From: VRUE01 sp963748075
GTDB taxonomy: Bacteria; Actinomycetota; Thermoleophilia; Solirubrobacterales; 70-9
Direction of reading: 5' to 3'
Assembly (NCBI GenBank): GCA_963748075.1
Contig: CAVVHQ010000018.1
Location: 3,832 to 67,831 of the forward strand
DNA length: 64,000 nucleotides
The notes under the pieces are model-generated. The model made no database searches. It saw only the letters and a program-made list of their open reading frames with translations, and was not told where the DNA came from. A program made the translations under genes and the position numbers. Numbering within the stretch: the stretch's first letter is position 1; every line of letters begins with the position of its first letter. Below, one piece after another: positions 24,288 to 31,866 of this stretch.

Positions 24288-26642
24288 ATGGCGACGGCAA
24301 CCGGAGGCGCGGACGCTCGGCGCGGCGCCAGCCGCCGGGTCGCCGCCCGGGTGCGCGGCACGGTCCAGGGGGTGGGCTTCCGCCCCTTCGCCTTCCGTCT
24401 CGCCGAGGAGCTGGGCCTGGGCGGCTTCGTCCTCAACGACGCCAACGGGGTCGGCCTCGAGGTCGAGGGGGAGCCGGAGCGAGTCGGCGAGTTCCTGCGC
24501 CGGCTGGCCGGCGAGGCGCCGTCGCTGGCCACGGTCGAGTCGGTCGAGCCGGTCGAAATCGAGCCGCTCGGCGAGCGCGAGTTCCGCATCCTCAGCTCGG
24601 AGCGCGGCGGCGCGCCGCGCGCGCCGGTCTCAGCGGACGCCGCGACCTGCGCGGCTTGCCTGGCCGAGCTGTTCGACCCTGCCGACCGCCGCTACCGCTA
24701 CCCGTTCGTCAACTGCACCGCGTGCGGCCCGCGCTTCACGATCGTTCGCGCCGTTCCCTACGATCGCCCGGCGACGACGATGGCCGGCTTCGAGATGTGC
24801 GCGGCCTGCCGCGCCGAGTACGAGGACCCCCGCGACCGCCGCTTCCACGCCCAGCCCAACGCCTGCCCGGACTGCGGGCCGCGCGCCGAGCTGCTCGAGG
24901 CGGCCGGGGGGCGAATCGACCCCGCCCCGCAGCGCGACGCGGTCGCGGCCGCGGCGGCGATGCTGGCCGGGGGGGCGATCCTCGCGGTCAAGGGGATCGG
25001 CGGCTACCACCTGGCCTGCCGGGCCGCCGACGGGCGCGCCGCCGCCGAGCTGCGCCGCCGCAAGCGCCGCGAGGACAAGCCCTTCGCGCTCCTCGCCGCC
25101 GATCTGGGCGCGGCGCGGCGGCTGGTCGAGCTGAGCGCCGCCGAGGAGCGCCTGCTCAACGGGCGCGAGCGGCCGATCGTGATCGCCCGGCGCCGGGCGG
25201 GCGCCGCGGTCGCCGCCGCGGTCGCGCCCGGCTGCGCCGACCTCGGCGTGATGCTGCCCCACTCGCCGCTGCACCACCTGCTGGTGGCCGACGCGGGCGA
25301 GCCGCTGGTGCTGACTTCGGGCAACGTCTCCGAGGAGCCGATCGCCTACCGCGACTCCGAAGCGCAGCGGCGGCTCGGCTCGATCGCCGACGCCTTCCTC
25401 TGCCACGACCGCCCGATCCAGGTCCGCGCCGAGGACTCGGTGGTGCGCTCGCTCGACCAGGAGACCGGCGCGGCGCCGCTGACGATCAGGCGCTCGCGCG
25501 GCTACGCGCCCGAGAGCATCGCGCTGGCGCCCGCGGCGGGGCGGCCGACCCTCGCCTGCGGCGCCGAGCTGAAGTCGACCTTCTGCCTGGCCAGGGGCTC
25601 GCGCGCCTGGGTCGGCCCCCACGTCGGCGACCTGCGCAACCTCGAGGCGCTGCGCTCCTTCCGGGACGGCGTCGCGCACTTCGAGCGGCTGTTCGCGCTC
25701 GCCCCCGAGCTGGTCGCCCACGATCTCCATCCCGACTACCTCTCGACCCGCTACGCGCTCGAGCGCGATGGCGTCGAGACGCTCGGCGTCCAGCACCACC
25801 ACGCCCACCTCGCCGCCTGCCTGGCCGAGCACGCCGTCGCCGGCCGCGCCGTCGGGGCGATCTACGACGGCGCCGGCCTCGGGCCCGACGGCACCGTCTG
25901 GGGCGGCGAGATCCTGGTCGGCGACGCAGCCGGCTACGAGCGCTTCGGAATGCTGCTCCCGGTGCCGCTGCCGGGCGGCGACGCCGCCGCCCGCGAGCCA
26001 TGGCGGATGGCCTGCGCCTGGCTGGCGGCGGCCCTCGAGGAGCCCTCGCCGGCGATCCCGCCGGGGCTGGCTGGGGAGGTGGCGCCGGCCGACTGGGAGG
26101 CGGTCGCGGCGCTGGCCCGCAGCGGCGTCGCGGCGCCGTCGACCAGCAGCGCCGGGCGCCTCTTCGACGCCGTCGCTGCCCTTGCCGGCCTGCGGTCCCG
26201 CAGCGGCTACGAGGGCCAGGCGGCGATGGAGCTGGAGTCCGCGGCCCGGCTCGAGGAGCGCGCCGCCTACCCGCTCGAGCTGGTCGAGCGGGCGGGCACG
26301 GGCTCGGGGGCCGCGCTGGTCCTCGACCCGCGCGAGACGATCCGCGCCCTGCTCGCCGACCTCGAGGCGGGCGCGGCCCCCGGTGAGGTCTCCGCTCGCT
26401 TCCACAACGCGCTCGCAACGGCGACCGCGTCGGCCTGCCTGGCGGTTGCCGAGGCGGAGAGGATCGGCGACGCCGTCCTCTGCGGCGGGGTCTTCCAGAA
26501 CCGGCTGCTGCTCGAGCGCACCGCCGAGCGCCTGCGTGCCGCCGGGCTGCGCGTCCTGCTCCCCGAGCGGCTCCCCCCGAACGACGGCGGCATCTCCTAC
26601 GGGCAGGCCGCGGTCGCCGCCGCCAGCGAGCCTCGCCGCTGA
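24288..26642 (+). CDS. hypF: Carbamoyltransferase HypF
   Basis: HypF makes the carbamoyl group that HypE turns into cyanide. Domains in order: acylphosphatase-like (VRGTVQGVGFRPFAFRLAEE, residues about 20-105), two zinc fingers (CAACLAELFD with CTACGPRF, then CAACRAEYED with CPDCGPR, about 120-205), YrdC-like carbamoyladenylate domain (about 215-390), and the Kae1-like transferase half (HHHAHLAACLAEH and GAIYDGAGLGPDG onward). Length (784 residues) is complete. It is the last gene of the operon and is followed 12 nt later by a strong terminator. Confidence 0.96.
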   Translation: MATATGGADARRGASRRVAARVRGTVQGVGFRPFAFRLAEELGLGGFVLNDANGVGLEVEGEPERVGEFLRRLAGEAPSLATVESVEPVEIEPLGEREFRILSSERGGAPRAPVSADAATCAACLAELFDPADRRYRYPFVNCTACGPRFTIVRAVPYDRPATTMAGFEMCAACRAEYEDPRDRRFHAQPNACPDCGPRAELLEAAGGRIDPAPQRDAVAAAAAMLAGGAILAVKGIGGYHLACRAADGRAAAELRRRKRREDKPFALLAADLGAARRLVELSAAEERLLNGRERPIVIARRRAGAAVAAAVAPGCADLGVMLPHSPLHHLLVADAGEPLVLTSGNVSEEPIAYRDSEAQRRLGSIADAFLCHDRPIQVRAEDSVVRSLDQETGAAPLTIRRSRGYAPESIALAPAAGRPTLACGAELKSTFCLARGSRAWVGPHVGDLRNLEALRSFRDGVAHFERLFALAPELVAHDLHPDYLSTRYALERDGVETLGVQHHHAHLAACLAEHAVAGRAVGAIYDGAGLGPDGTVWGGEILVGDAAGYERFGMLLPVPLPGGDAAAREPWRMACAWLAAALEEPSPAIPPGLAGEVAPADWEAVAALARSGVAAPSTSSAGRLFDAVAALAGLRSRSGYEGQAAMELESAARLEERAAYPLELVERAGTGSGAALVLDPRETIRALLADLEAGAAPGEVSARFHNALATATASACLAVAEAERIGDAVLCGGVFQNRLLLERTAERLRAAGLRVLLPERLPPNDGGISYGQAAVAAASEPRR

Positions 26643-26654
26643 CCGCGGCGCCGG

Positions 26655-26694
26655 GGGGAATCCCGCGCTCGGAGCGCGGGTTTTCCCCGATGAA
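26655..26694. terminator. Rho-independent terminator of the hyp operon, also copy 3 of the shared motif
   Basis: CCCGCGCTC (26662-26670) and GAGCGCGGG (26672-26680) form a GC stem, extended by GGGGGAA and TTTTCCCC outside, with a TTTT run. Read on the minus strand it begins CATCGGGGAAAA and ends GCGGGATT-CCCC at the same spacings as the motifs at 8327 and 9213. It lies about 90 bp upstream of the phasin-like gene. Confidence 0.78.
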
Positions 26695-26783
26695 ACGGGG
26701 CAGACCGTGTCATAGATTCGTGTCGAAGAAACCTAAGCCGGCGACTTCCTGCGGGAAGACCCGGCAGACCATGAGGAGGCGAA

Positions 26784-27101
26784 ATGCCCGCTGCAGCCAA
26801 ACAGACCAAAGGTGCCGCGGCATTCGAGCACGGCACGGTAGAGAGGACCGCCGAGCTCTCCGAAGAGGTGCTCGAGCAGGTCAAGGGAAGCCAGCAGCAA
26901 GCGATCAACGCAGTGCGCAAGTTCATGGAGGCGGTTGACGACGCGCTGCCGCCGCAAAGCGAGGGCCATTCGAGGCGGCAGGACGTGATCGATTCGGCGC
27001 TCGAGATGTCGCAGAGGCTGGTTCAGACGCAGTACGACTTCCTGACCAACGTCGTGCACAGTGCCGGCGAGGCGCTGGGGGCGCCGGGCAAGAAGGAGTA
27101 A
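26784..27101 (+). CDS. Phasin-like small helical protein (copy 1)
   Basis: The 105-residue product is helical and amphipathic. It shares the core ELSEEVLEQVKGSQQQAINA, VRKFMEAVDDALP and LVQTQYDFLTNVVHSAGEAL with the gene at 31205, so they are paralogs; a third, more divergent member is at 31483. The pattern resembles phasins or other granule- or membrane-associated helical-bundle proteins. A stress or storage-granule role is inference only. The ribosome-binding region is AGGAGGCGAAATG. No PHA synthase is in the window. Confidence 0.72.
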   Translation: MPAAAKQTKGAAAFEHGTVERTAELSEEVLEQVKGSQQQAINAVRKFMEAVDDALPPQSEGHSRRQDVIDSALEMSQRLVQTQYDFLTNVVHSAGEALGAPGKKE

Positions 27102-27110
27102 CCGGAGCGT

Positions 27111-27605
27111 CTAGGCTCGCGCCGCCTGCCGCGCGGCGCGACGCCGCTCGGCCTCGAGGCGGCGCTGCTCGTGTTCGACCTGGCGCTTCAGGTCGCGCAC
27201 GGTGCGCCGCATCTGGCGGCGCACGGTGAGGGCGGCGGCGAACTCGGTGATCACGCCGGCGATCCCGCCGCCGACCACGCCGTAGGCGAAGCGGAACTCG
27301 ATCCTGCTGCGGCCCTCGCCGTGCTCGCGGATCCGCCAGCGGCCGCGGTGGTCGACGCCGGTCACCGAGTGCCAGGCGATGTCGAAGGGCTCGCTCCACT
27401 CGACCATCTCGATCAGCCCGCCGACCTCGGCAGCGCCGATCCGGACCAGGATCCGGTAGCGGGCGCCGAGCCCGTTGACCCTGTCGCCGACCACCTCCCA
27501 GTGGGTGATCCCCGACATGAAGCGCAGGTAGTTCTCGGGGTCGGCCAGGTAGTTCCAGATCGTCTCCGGGGGCGCGGCGACGAGGGTCGACTCGTTGATC
27601 CTCAT
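27111..27605 (-). CDS. SRPBCC (polyketide cyclase/START-like) protein
   Basis: The product begins INESTLVAAPPETIWNYLAD, the first strand and helix of SRPBCC ligand-binding proteins, followed by the alternating strands around VVGDRVNGLGARYRILVRIG and WRIREHGEGRSRIEFRFAYG. The C-terminal 40 residues are a basic helix rich in Arg and Ala. Such proteins bind or cyclise hydrophobic ligands. The ATG at 27605 overlaps the acyltransferase stop (ATGA), so both are co-translated, pointing to a lipid substrate. Confidence 0.84.
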   Translation of the reverse strand: MRINESTLVAAPPETIWNYLADPENYLRFMSGITHWEVVGDRVNGLGARYRILVRIGAAEVGGLIEMVEWSEPFDIAWHSVTGVDHRGRWRIREHGEGRSRIEFRFAYGVVGGGIAGVITEFAAALTVRRQMRRTVRDLKRQVEHEQRRLEAERRRAARQAARA

Positions 27606-28474
27606 CCGATCACCGGGAAGCGCCGCTCCGCGGCGAGCCCGTCGAGCGCCTCCTGCATCTGGGCGGTCACGTGCGCGTAGATCTCGTCGACGTCCGGGTC
27701 GGGACCGAACTCCCGCTCGAGGTCGATCGGCGGCAGGACTTCGATCGTAATCTTCGCCGGCAGCGGCAGGTGACCCGCGAAGTCGCCGACGTTCAGCCCC
27801 CAGGGCAGGCCAAGCGAGATCGGCAGGACCTTGAGCCGGACCAGCTTGTCGAGCCGCAGCGTCTTCGCCAGCCTGGTGCCCCGGCTGAGGAAGAGGGCCG
27901 TCTCCTGGCCTCCGATCGAAACCACCGGGACGATCGGGACGCCGGCCTCGAGCGCCAGGCGGATGAAGCCCTTGCGGCCGCCGAAGTCGATCTCGTTGCC
28001 CCTCCAGCTCGGCCTGTGGGTCTCCCAGTCGCCACCCGGGTAGACGAGCACCGGGGCGCCGGCGGCGAGCGCCTGCTCGGCGTTCTCGTGCGAGGCGCTG
28101 ATCGTGCCCGATTTGCGCAGCAGATCGCCCGCCACCGGCCAGGCGATCGCGAGGTTGTGGGCGAGCTGGTGGAAGGGCCGCTCGACGCCGAAGTAGGTGG
28201 AGAAGGCGAGCGAGAAGATGAAGGTGTCGACGATCACGTTGCCGCCGGAGTGGTTGCCGACCAGTAGGGCGGGACGGTCGGCCGGAACGTTGCCGATGTC
28301 GCGCACCTCGGCCCGGAAGTAGAAGGTCGAGATCAGCCAGAGCAGTGGCAGCGCCTCGCGCAGGTAGTCCGGGTCGCGGTCCTCCAGATGGGCGCTGAGG
28401 CGATTCGAGACGCGCTCCTCGACGAAGCGCCGCGCCGCCGATCTGATCCCCTTTGGGCGCTCCACGTAGTACAT
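27602..28474 (-). CDS. Phospholipid/glycerol acyltransferase (PlsC-like)
   Basis: The 290-residue protein contains the acyltransferase blocks of the PlsC/LPLAT superfamily: LLVGNHSGGNVIVDTFIF (block I, a variant of HxxxxD with His-Ser-Gly-Gly-Asn), DFGGRKGFIRLALEAG (block II), YPGGDWETHRPSW and GVPIVPVVSIGGQETALF (blocks III-IV). It probably transfers acyl chains to a lysophospholipid or another lipid at the membrane. It begins at ATG 28474, 9 nt from the SCP2-hydrolase stop, as part of a four-gene lipid operon. Confidence 0.88.
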   Translation of the reverse strand: MYYVERPKGIRSAARRFVEERVSNRLSAHLEDRDPDYLREALPLLWLISTFYFRAEVRDIGNVPADRPALLVGNHSGGNVIVDTFIFSLAFSTYFGVERPFHQLAHNLAIAWPVAGDLLRKSGTISASHENAEQALAAGAPVLVYPGGDWETHRPSWRGNEIDFGGRKGFIRLALEAGVPIVPVVSIGGQETALFLSRGTRLAKTLRLDKLVRLKVLPISLGLPWGLNVGDFAGHLPLPAKITIEVLPPIDLEREFGPDPDVDEIYAHVTAQMQEALDGLAAERRFPVIG

Positions 28475-28483
28475 GCGGTGATC

Positions 28484-29719
28484 CTACGCCGAGCGCGCCA
28501 TCGTTGCCGGAAAGGACTCCTCGGCCGAGGCGATGAACTCGCGGACCAGCTTGTGGGTCTGCTCGGGCAGCTCGACCTGGGGGACGTGCCCGCACTCCGG
28601 CAGCACGACCTGCGAGGCGTCCGGGAGGGCGGCTCCGACGTGGCGGGAGAAGCCCACCGGCACAACCCGGTCCTCGTTGCCCCAGATGAACAGCGCCGGC
28701 GGCCGCAGGTTCTTGAGGCGGCTCCAGAAGCCGCTCGGCCCGTCGGGCGACTCGAGGTAGATCTGGCGGGCGGCCGCGTAGAAGGCGATCCGGGCGGCGC
28801 GCGAGCGGTGGGTGCGGAGGAACTCGTCGGCGGCGATGTCGGCGACCGCCGGGTCGACCCGCTCCGGACGGGCGATCATCCGCCAGAAGTGGTCGCGGAC
28901 GTGATGCGGCCGGAGCACCGGTGGCAGCAGGGCCAGCTCGGGGCGCAGGACGCGGACCAGCGGCGTCAGCTCGCGACCGCGCCGGAAGGCCATCGAGGGG
29001 GCGAGCAGGCTGAGGCTCCGCACCCGGCTCGGCGCCCGCAGCCCGACCTCCAGCGCGACCCGTCCGCCCAGCGAGTTGCCGACCAGGTCGGCGCGGTCGA
29101 TCGCCAGGGCGTCCATCAGCCGCAGCACATGGCGGGCGAAGAAGCGCGGGTCGTAGGAGGACAGCGGCTTGGAGGAGGCGCCGAAGCCGGGCAGGTCGAT
29201 CGCGTGCACGGTGTGGTCGGGCGAGAGGGCCGCGACGGTCTCGTAGAAGGAGCTCTTCGCGCCGCCCAGGCCGTGGATCAGGATCGCGCGCTTCGGGCCG
29301 TGGCCGGCGGTCAGGCAGGAGATGCGAGCGCCGCGCACCCGCACGTCGTGCACCCGCAGCAGCGGGGAGCGGTCGTCGGGCAGCTTGAACAGGCCCTCGA
29401 ATCCGACCGCGACGTCGAGGTCACCGCGGGCCCAGAGGCGGCGCTCGCGGAAGGCGTCGAGCCCGGAGAGCTGCCCCTCGCGCAGCGCCAGCCAGGTGGC
29501 GGCGTCGGTGCCGATCGTCACGTCGGGCTCGCCTCGCGGCGAGGTGCGGACCTTGCAGCGGTCGCCGCGCAGCTCGATCTCCCAGCTGCGCCCGATGTCG
29601 GAGAGGCGGATCTGGACAGTCGCCTGGCGACCCTCCTCGCCGCCCAGGTAGCGCTCCGGAAGCGCGCCGAAGGCGTCTTCGACCCTTCCCAGCGGGCTGT
29701 CGGTCGACGGCTGCTCCAT
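28484..29719 (-). CDS. SCP2-like domain fused to alpha/beta hydrolase
   Basis: Residues about 1-110 look like an SCP2/sterol-carrier domain (YLGGEEGRQATVQIRLSDIG, then DVTIGTDAATWLALREG). Residues 120-411 are an alpha/beta hydrolase with ILIHGLGGAKSSF (oxyanion region), the nucleophile elbow LVGNSLGGRVALEV, the acid in WGNEDRVVP and the catalytic His in PECGHVPQVE. The combination suggests lipid or ester hydrolysis with a built-in lipid-binding module. It precedes the acyltransferase by 9 nt. Substrate unknown. Confidence 0.87.
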   Translation of the reverse strand: MEQPSTDSPLGRVEDAFGALPERYLGGEEGRQATVQIRLSDIGRSWEIELRGDRCKVRTSPRGEPDVTIGTDAATWLALREGQLSGLDAFRERRLWARGDLDVAVGFEGLFKLPDDRSPLLRVHDVRVRGARISCLTAGHGPKRAILIHGLGGAKSSFYETVAALSPDHTVHAIDLPGFGASSKPLSSYDPRFFARHVLRLMDALAIDRADLVGNSLGGRVALEVGLRAPSRVRSLSLLAPSMAFRRGRELTPLVRVLRPELALLPPVLRPHHVRDHFWRMIARPERVDPAVADIAADEFLRTHRSRAARIAFYAAARQIYLESPDGPSGFWSRLKNLRPPALFIWGNEDRVVPVGFSRHVGAALPDASQVVLPECGHVPQVELPEQTHKLVREFIASAEESFPATMARSA

Positions 29720-29783
29720 CAGCCGGCACAGACAGTAGTGGCTGACGCGGACCGGGCGTCGTCTGGCGGCGAGGCCTGCGGGG

Positions 29784-30971
29784 CTAGGGCCGGTTGCGGC
29801 CGTAGAGATCGTGCGCTTTGACCCATTCCGAGGCCATGATCGCCCAGCCGAGCGACAGCTCGCCGCAGAGCACCGTGGCCGCGACGATCTCGGCCAGCTT
29901 GCGGACCTTCCCGCTGCCGTAGCAGTCGAGCAGCTCCAGGCATTCGCGCTGGGTGGGGAGCCCGGTGCCGCCCCCGTAGGTGCCGACGATCAGCGAGGGG
30001 AGCGTGATCGACGCGTAGTAGTCGCCGTTGGGGAGCAGCTCGCTGAAGCCGAGGGCCGCCGAGGACTCGGCGACGTTGGCCGCGTCCTGGCCGGTGGCGA
30101 TGAACATCGCGGCGATCCCGTTGGCCGACTGGAGGCCGTTGTTGTTGACCCCGGACATGAAGCCGCCGAGGTTCGCGACGTGCCGTATGCGCAGCAGCTT
30201 CTCGCCGCTGGTGTGCATCTGCTCCTCGATCAGCGCGGCGGGAATCGTCGCCTCCGCGACGACCCGCTTGCCCCGCGTGCGCAGCACGTTGATCTGGGAG
30301 CTCTTCTTGTCGGTGGCGAAGTTCGACTCCAGGTAGAAGTCGCTTATGCCCTCGTAGTTGGAGGTGATCCAGGCGCAGGCCGCGGCGGTCGCCTTGCCCG
30401 CGAGGTTCTGGCCCGCGGCGTCGCCCGTCGTGTAGTCGAAGCGGGTGAAGAGGATCCGGCTGGCCGAGTACTGCTCGACGCCGCGCAGCCGGCCGCTTTG
30501 CGTGGTGGCCTCGGCGGCTTGCTTGACCTCCGCGAAGTGCTCCGTCAGCCACTCGCCGAACGCCCGTGCCTCGCGGGCGCTGTCGAAGACGAAGGCGGGG
30601 GCGCGCTGCATCGCGTCGTCGAGGACCGTCGTCTTCACTCCGCCGGCCTCGCGCAGCGTCTTCATCCCGCGGTTGTAGCTGGCGACCAGGGTGCCCTCGC
30701 TGGTTGCCAGGGGAACGTAGAACTCGCCCTGCGCGTGCTCCCCGTCGACCAGCAGCGGGCCGGCGATGCCGATCGGCACCTGCGCGACCCCGGTGAAGTG
30801 CTCGACGTTGCCGGGCAGAACCGACGGATCGAAGGAGTGGTGAGAGACGTGCTCCAGTCCGACGCCCGTCTGCTCGCGCAGGAAGGCCCGGCGCGCCTCC
30901 GCGGCCTCGGGCGTGTAGTCGTCCTCGCGATCGCGCGGGATCTTCTTGCGCTTCGACTGGGTCGGTGTCAT
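29784..30971 (-). CDS. Hydroxymethylglutaryl-CoA reductase family protein
   Basis: The class I HMG-CoA reductase fold is clear: FTGVAQVPIGIAGPLLVDGE, the catalytic Glu92 in ATSEGTLVASYNRG, Lys222/223 in FATDKKSSQIN and Asp296 in ATGQDAANVAES. These enzymes reduce HMG-CoA to mevalonate for isoprenoids. The C-terminus reads GELSLGWAIMASEWVKAHDL. The catalytic histidine of class I enzymes, in an AGHLVKSH-type motif, is replaced by Glu382 in my alignment, though His387 nearby is kept. Either this is a bacterial variant or the alignment shifts. It is the sole mevalonate gene here. Confidence 0.88.
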   Translation of the reverse strand: MTPTQSKRKKIPRDREDDYTPEAAEARRAFLREQTGVGLEHVSHHSFDPSVLPGNVEHFTGVAQVPIGIAGPLLVDGEHAQGEFYVPLATSEGTLVASYNRGMKTLREAGGVKTTVLDDAMQRAPAFVFDSAREARAFGEWLTEHFAEVKQAAEATTQSGRLRGVEQYSASRILFTRFDYTTGDAAGQNLAGKATAAACAWITSNYEGISDFYLESNFATDKKSSQINVLRTRGKRVVAEATIPAALIEEQMHTSGEKLLRIRHVANLGGFMSGVNNNGLQSANGIAAMFIATGQDAANVAESSAALGFSELLPNGDYYASITLPSLIVGTYGGGTGLPTQRECLELLDCYGSGKVRKLAEIVAATVLCGELSLGWAIMASEWVKAHDLYGRNRP

Positions 30972-31020
30972 CTCGTCTGTCCTGCCGGGGCCGCGATGCT
31001 CCGTACGAATCTACAAGCTC

Positions 31021-31112
31021 GCTTTCCGGCTGTTACAGCCCCACATCTGGCTGGCCGTCCAGCACGCAGATGATCCGTAGCTTTTCCGGATGCGCGTCGT
31101 CGCCGGGAAAGC
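31021..31112. repeat. Repeated GCTTT(T)CCGG elements in the hmgR/phasin divergent spacer
   Basis: GCTTTCCGG at 31021-31029 and GCTTTTCCGG at 31080-31089 are direct repeats. CCGGGAAAGC at 31103-31112 is their near-perfect inverse. All lie between the divergent HMG-CoA reductase and second phasin-like gene and may be regulator sites. Confidence 0.4.
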
Positions 31113-31204
31113 AAGGATTCGAGTTGCAACTCCGGCAAAGCCCGACAGGGCGACAAAGGCAAGCACGACCGGGGATCCCGACAGGGGTTCGGAAGGGAGT
31201 TCAG

Positions 31205-31486
31205 ATGGCACTCGCAGACAAATCGGTGGAGCTATCCGAAGAAGTGTTGGACGAGATCAAAGACGGGCAGGAGACGGCGATCGGCGCCGTTCGCAACTTC
31301 GTCGGCAGCGTCGACAAGACGCTCGCTGGGTCGGCAAGCCCCTCGCAGGTCGAGGAAATCGTCGACTCGGCCCTGAAGATGGCCGACAAGCTGGTCGAGA
31401 CCCAGTACGACTTCCTGAAGAAGGTCGTGCACAGCGCCGGCGAGTCGGTTGGGACCGGCGGGGGCGAGGAGGCGAAGTCGGGATGA
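31205..31486 (+). CDS. Phasin-like small helical protein (copy 2)
   Basis: The 93-residue product shares with the gene at 26784 the segments VELSEEVLDEIKDGQETAIG, AVRNFVGSVDKTL and LVETQYDFLKKVVHSAGESV. It is acidic at the start and helical throughout. I set the start at ATG 31205, where the conserved core begins; longer upstream frames are non-conserved. It overlaps the third paralog (ATGA), so the two are made together, perhaps as a heteromeric granule or membrane coat. Function unproven. Confidence 0.72.
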   Translation: MALADKSVELSEEVLDEIKDGQETAIGAVRNFVGSVDKTLAGSASPSQVEEIVDSALKMADKLVETQYDFLKKVVHSAGESVGTGGGEEAKSG

Positions 31487-31818
31487 CCGCGCCCAAGGCC
31501 GAGGTCGCCAAGACCGCAGAGGGGGAGAGCAAGGAGCTCTCCGAGCAGTGGATCGAGCTGATCAGGACCGGCCAAGGGACGCTGGCCGAGACGCTGAGCG
31601 AGTTCGTCGAGACGGTGGAGAGGGTCGTGCCGGCGCGCGCCGGCCTCGCCAAACAGCGGGAGATCATCAACTCCGGCCTGGAGATGGCACAGGCGATTGC
31701 CCGGGCGCAGTACAGCGCCGTCCGCAGCATCGCGCGCAGCGTCGTGGTGGTCAACGTCGAGGTCGACACGGACGTCGACGTAGACGTCGACGTGGCGTCG
31801 AAACAGTCGACGAGCTAG
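31483..31818 (+). CDS. Phasin-like protein with Val-Asp repeat tail (copy 3)
   Basis: The core ELSEQWIELIRTGQGTLAET, then LEMAQAIARAQYSAVRSIAR, matches the other two phasin-like proteins more distantly. The C-terminus is an unusual alternating stretch, VVVVNVEVDTDVDVDVDVAS, encoded by GTCGAC-type repeats. This could form a beta-strand or metal-binding edge, or simply reflect repeat expansion. The GAGGAGG ribosome-binding site lies within the preceding gene. It ends 48 nt before the CLC gene. Confidence 0.68.
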   Translation: MTAPKAEVAKTAEGESKELSEQWIELIRTGQGTLAETLSEFVETVERVVPARAGLAKQREIINSGLEMAQAIARAQYSAVRSIARSVVVVNVEVDTDVDVDVDVASKQSTS

Positions 31819-31866
31819 CCGAGTCGCACGGTGGGTACCGCCTCGACGTAGCCGGGGCGGTTGCCC

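Noticed and set aside
26655..26694. Treating the post-hypF hairpin only as a terminator
   Set aside because: It does terminate well, but the ungapped agreement with the motifs at 8327 and 9213 over about 37 positions is more than the stem alone requires, so I kept it also as a motif copy.
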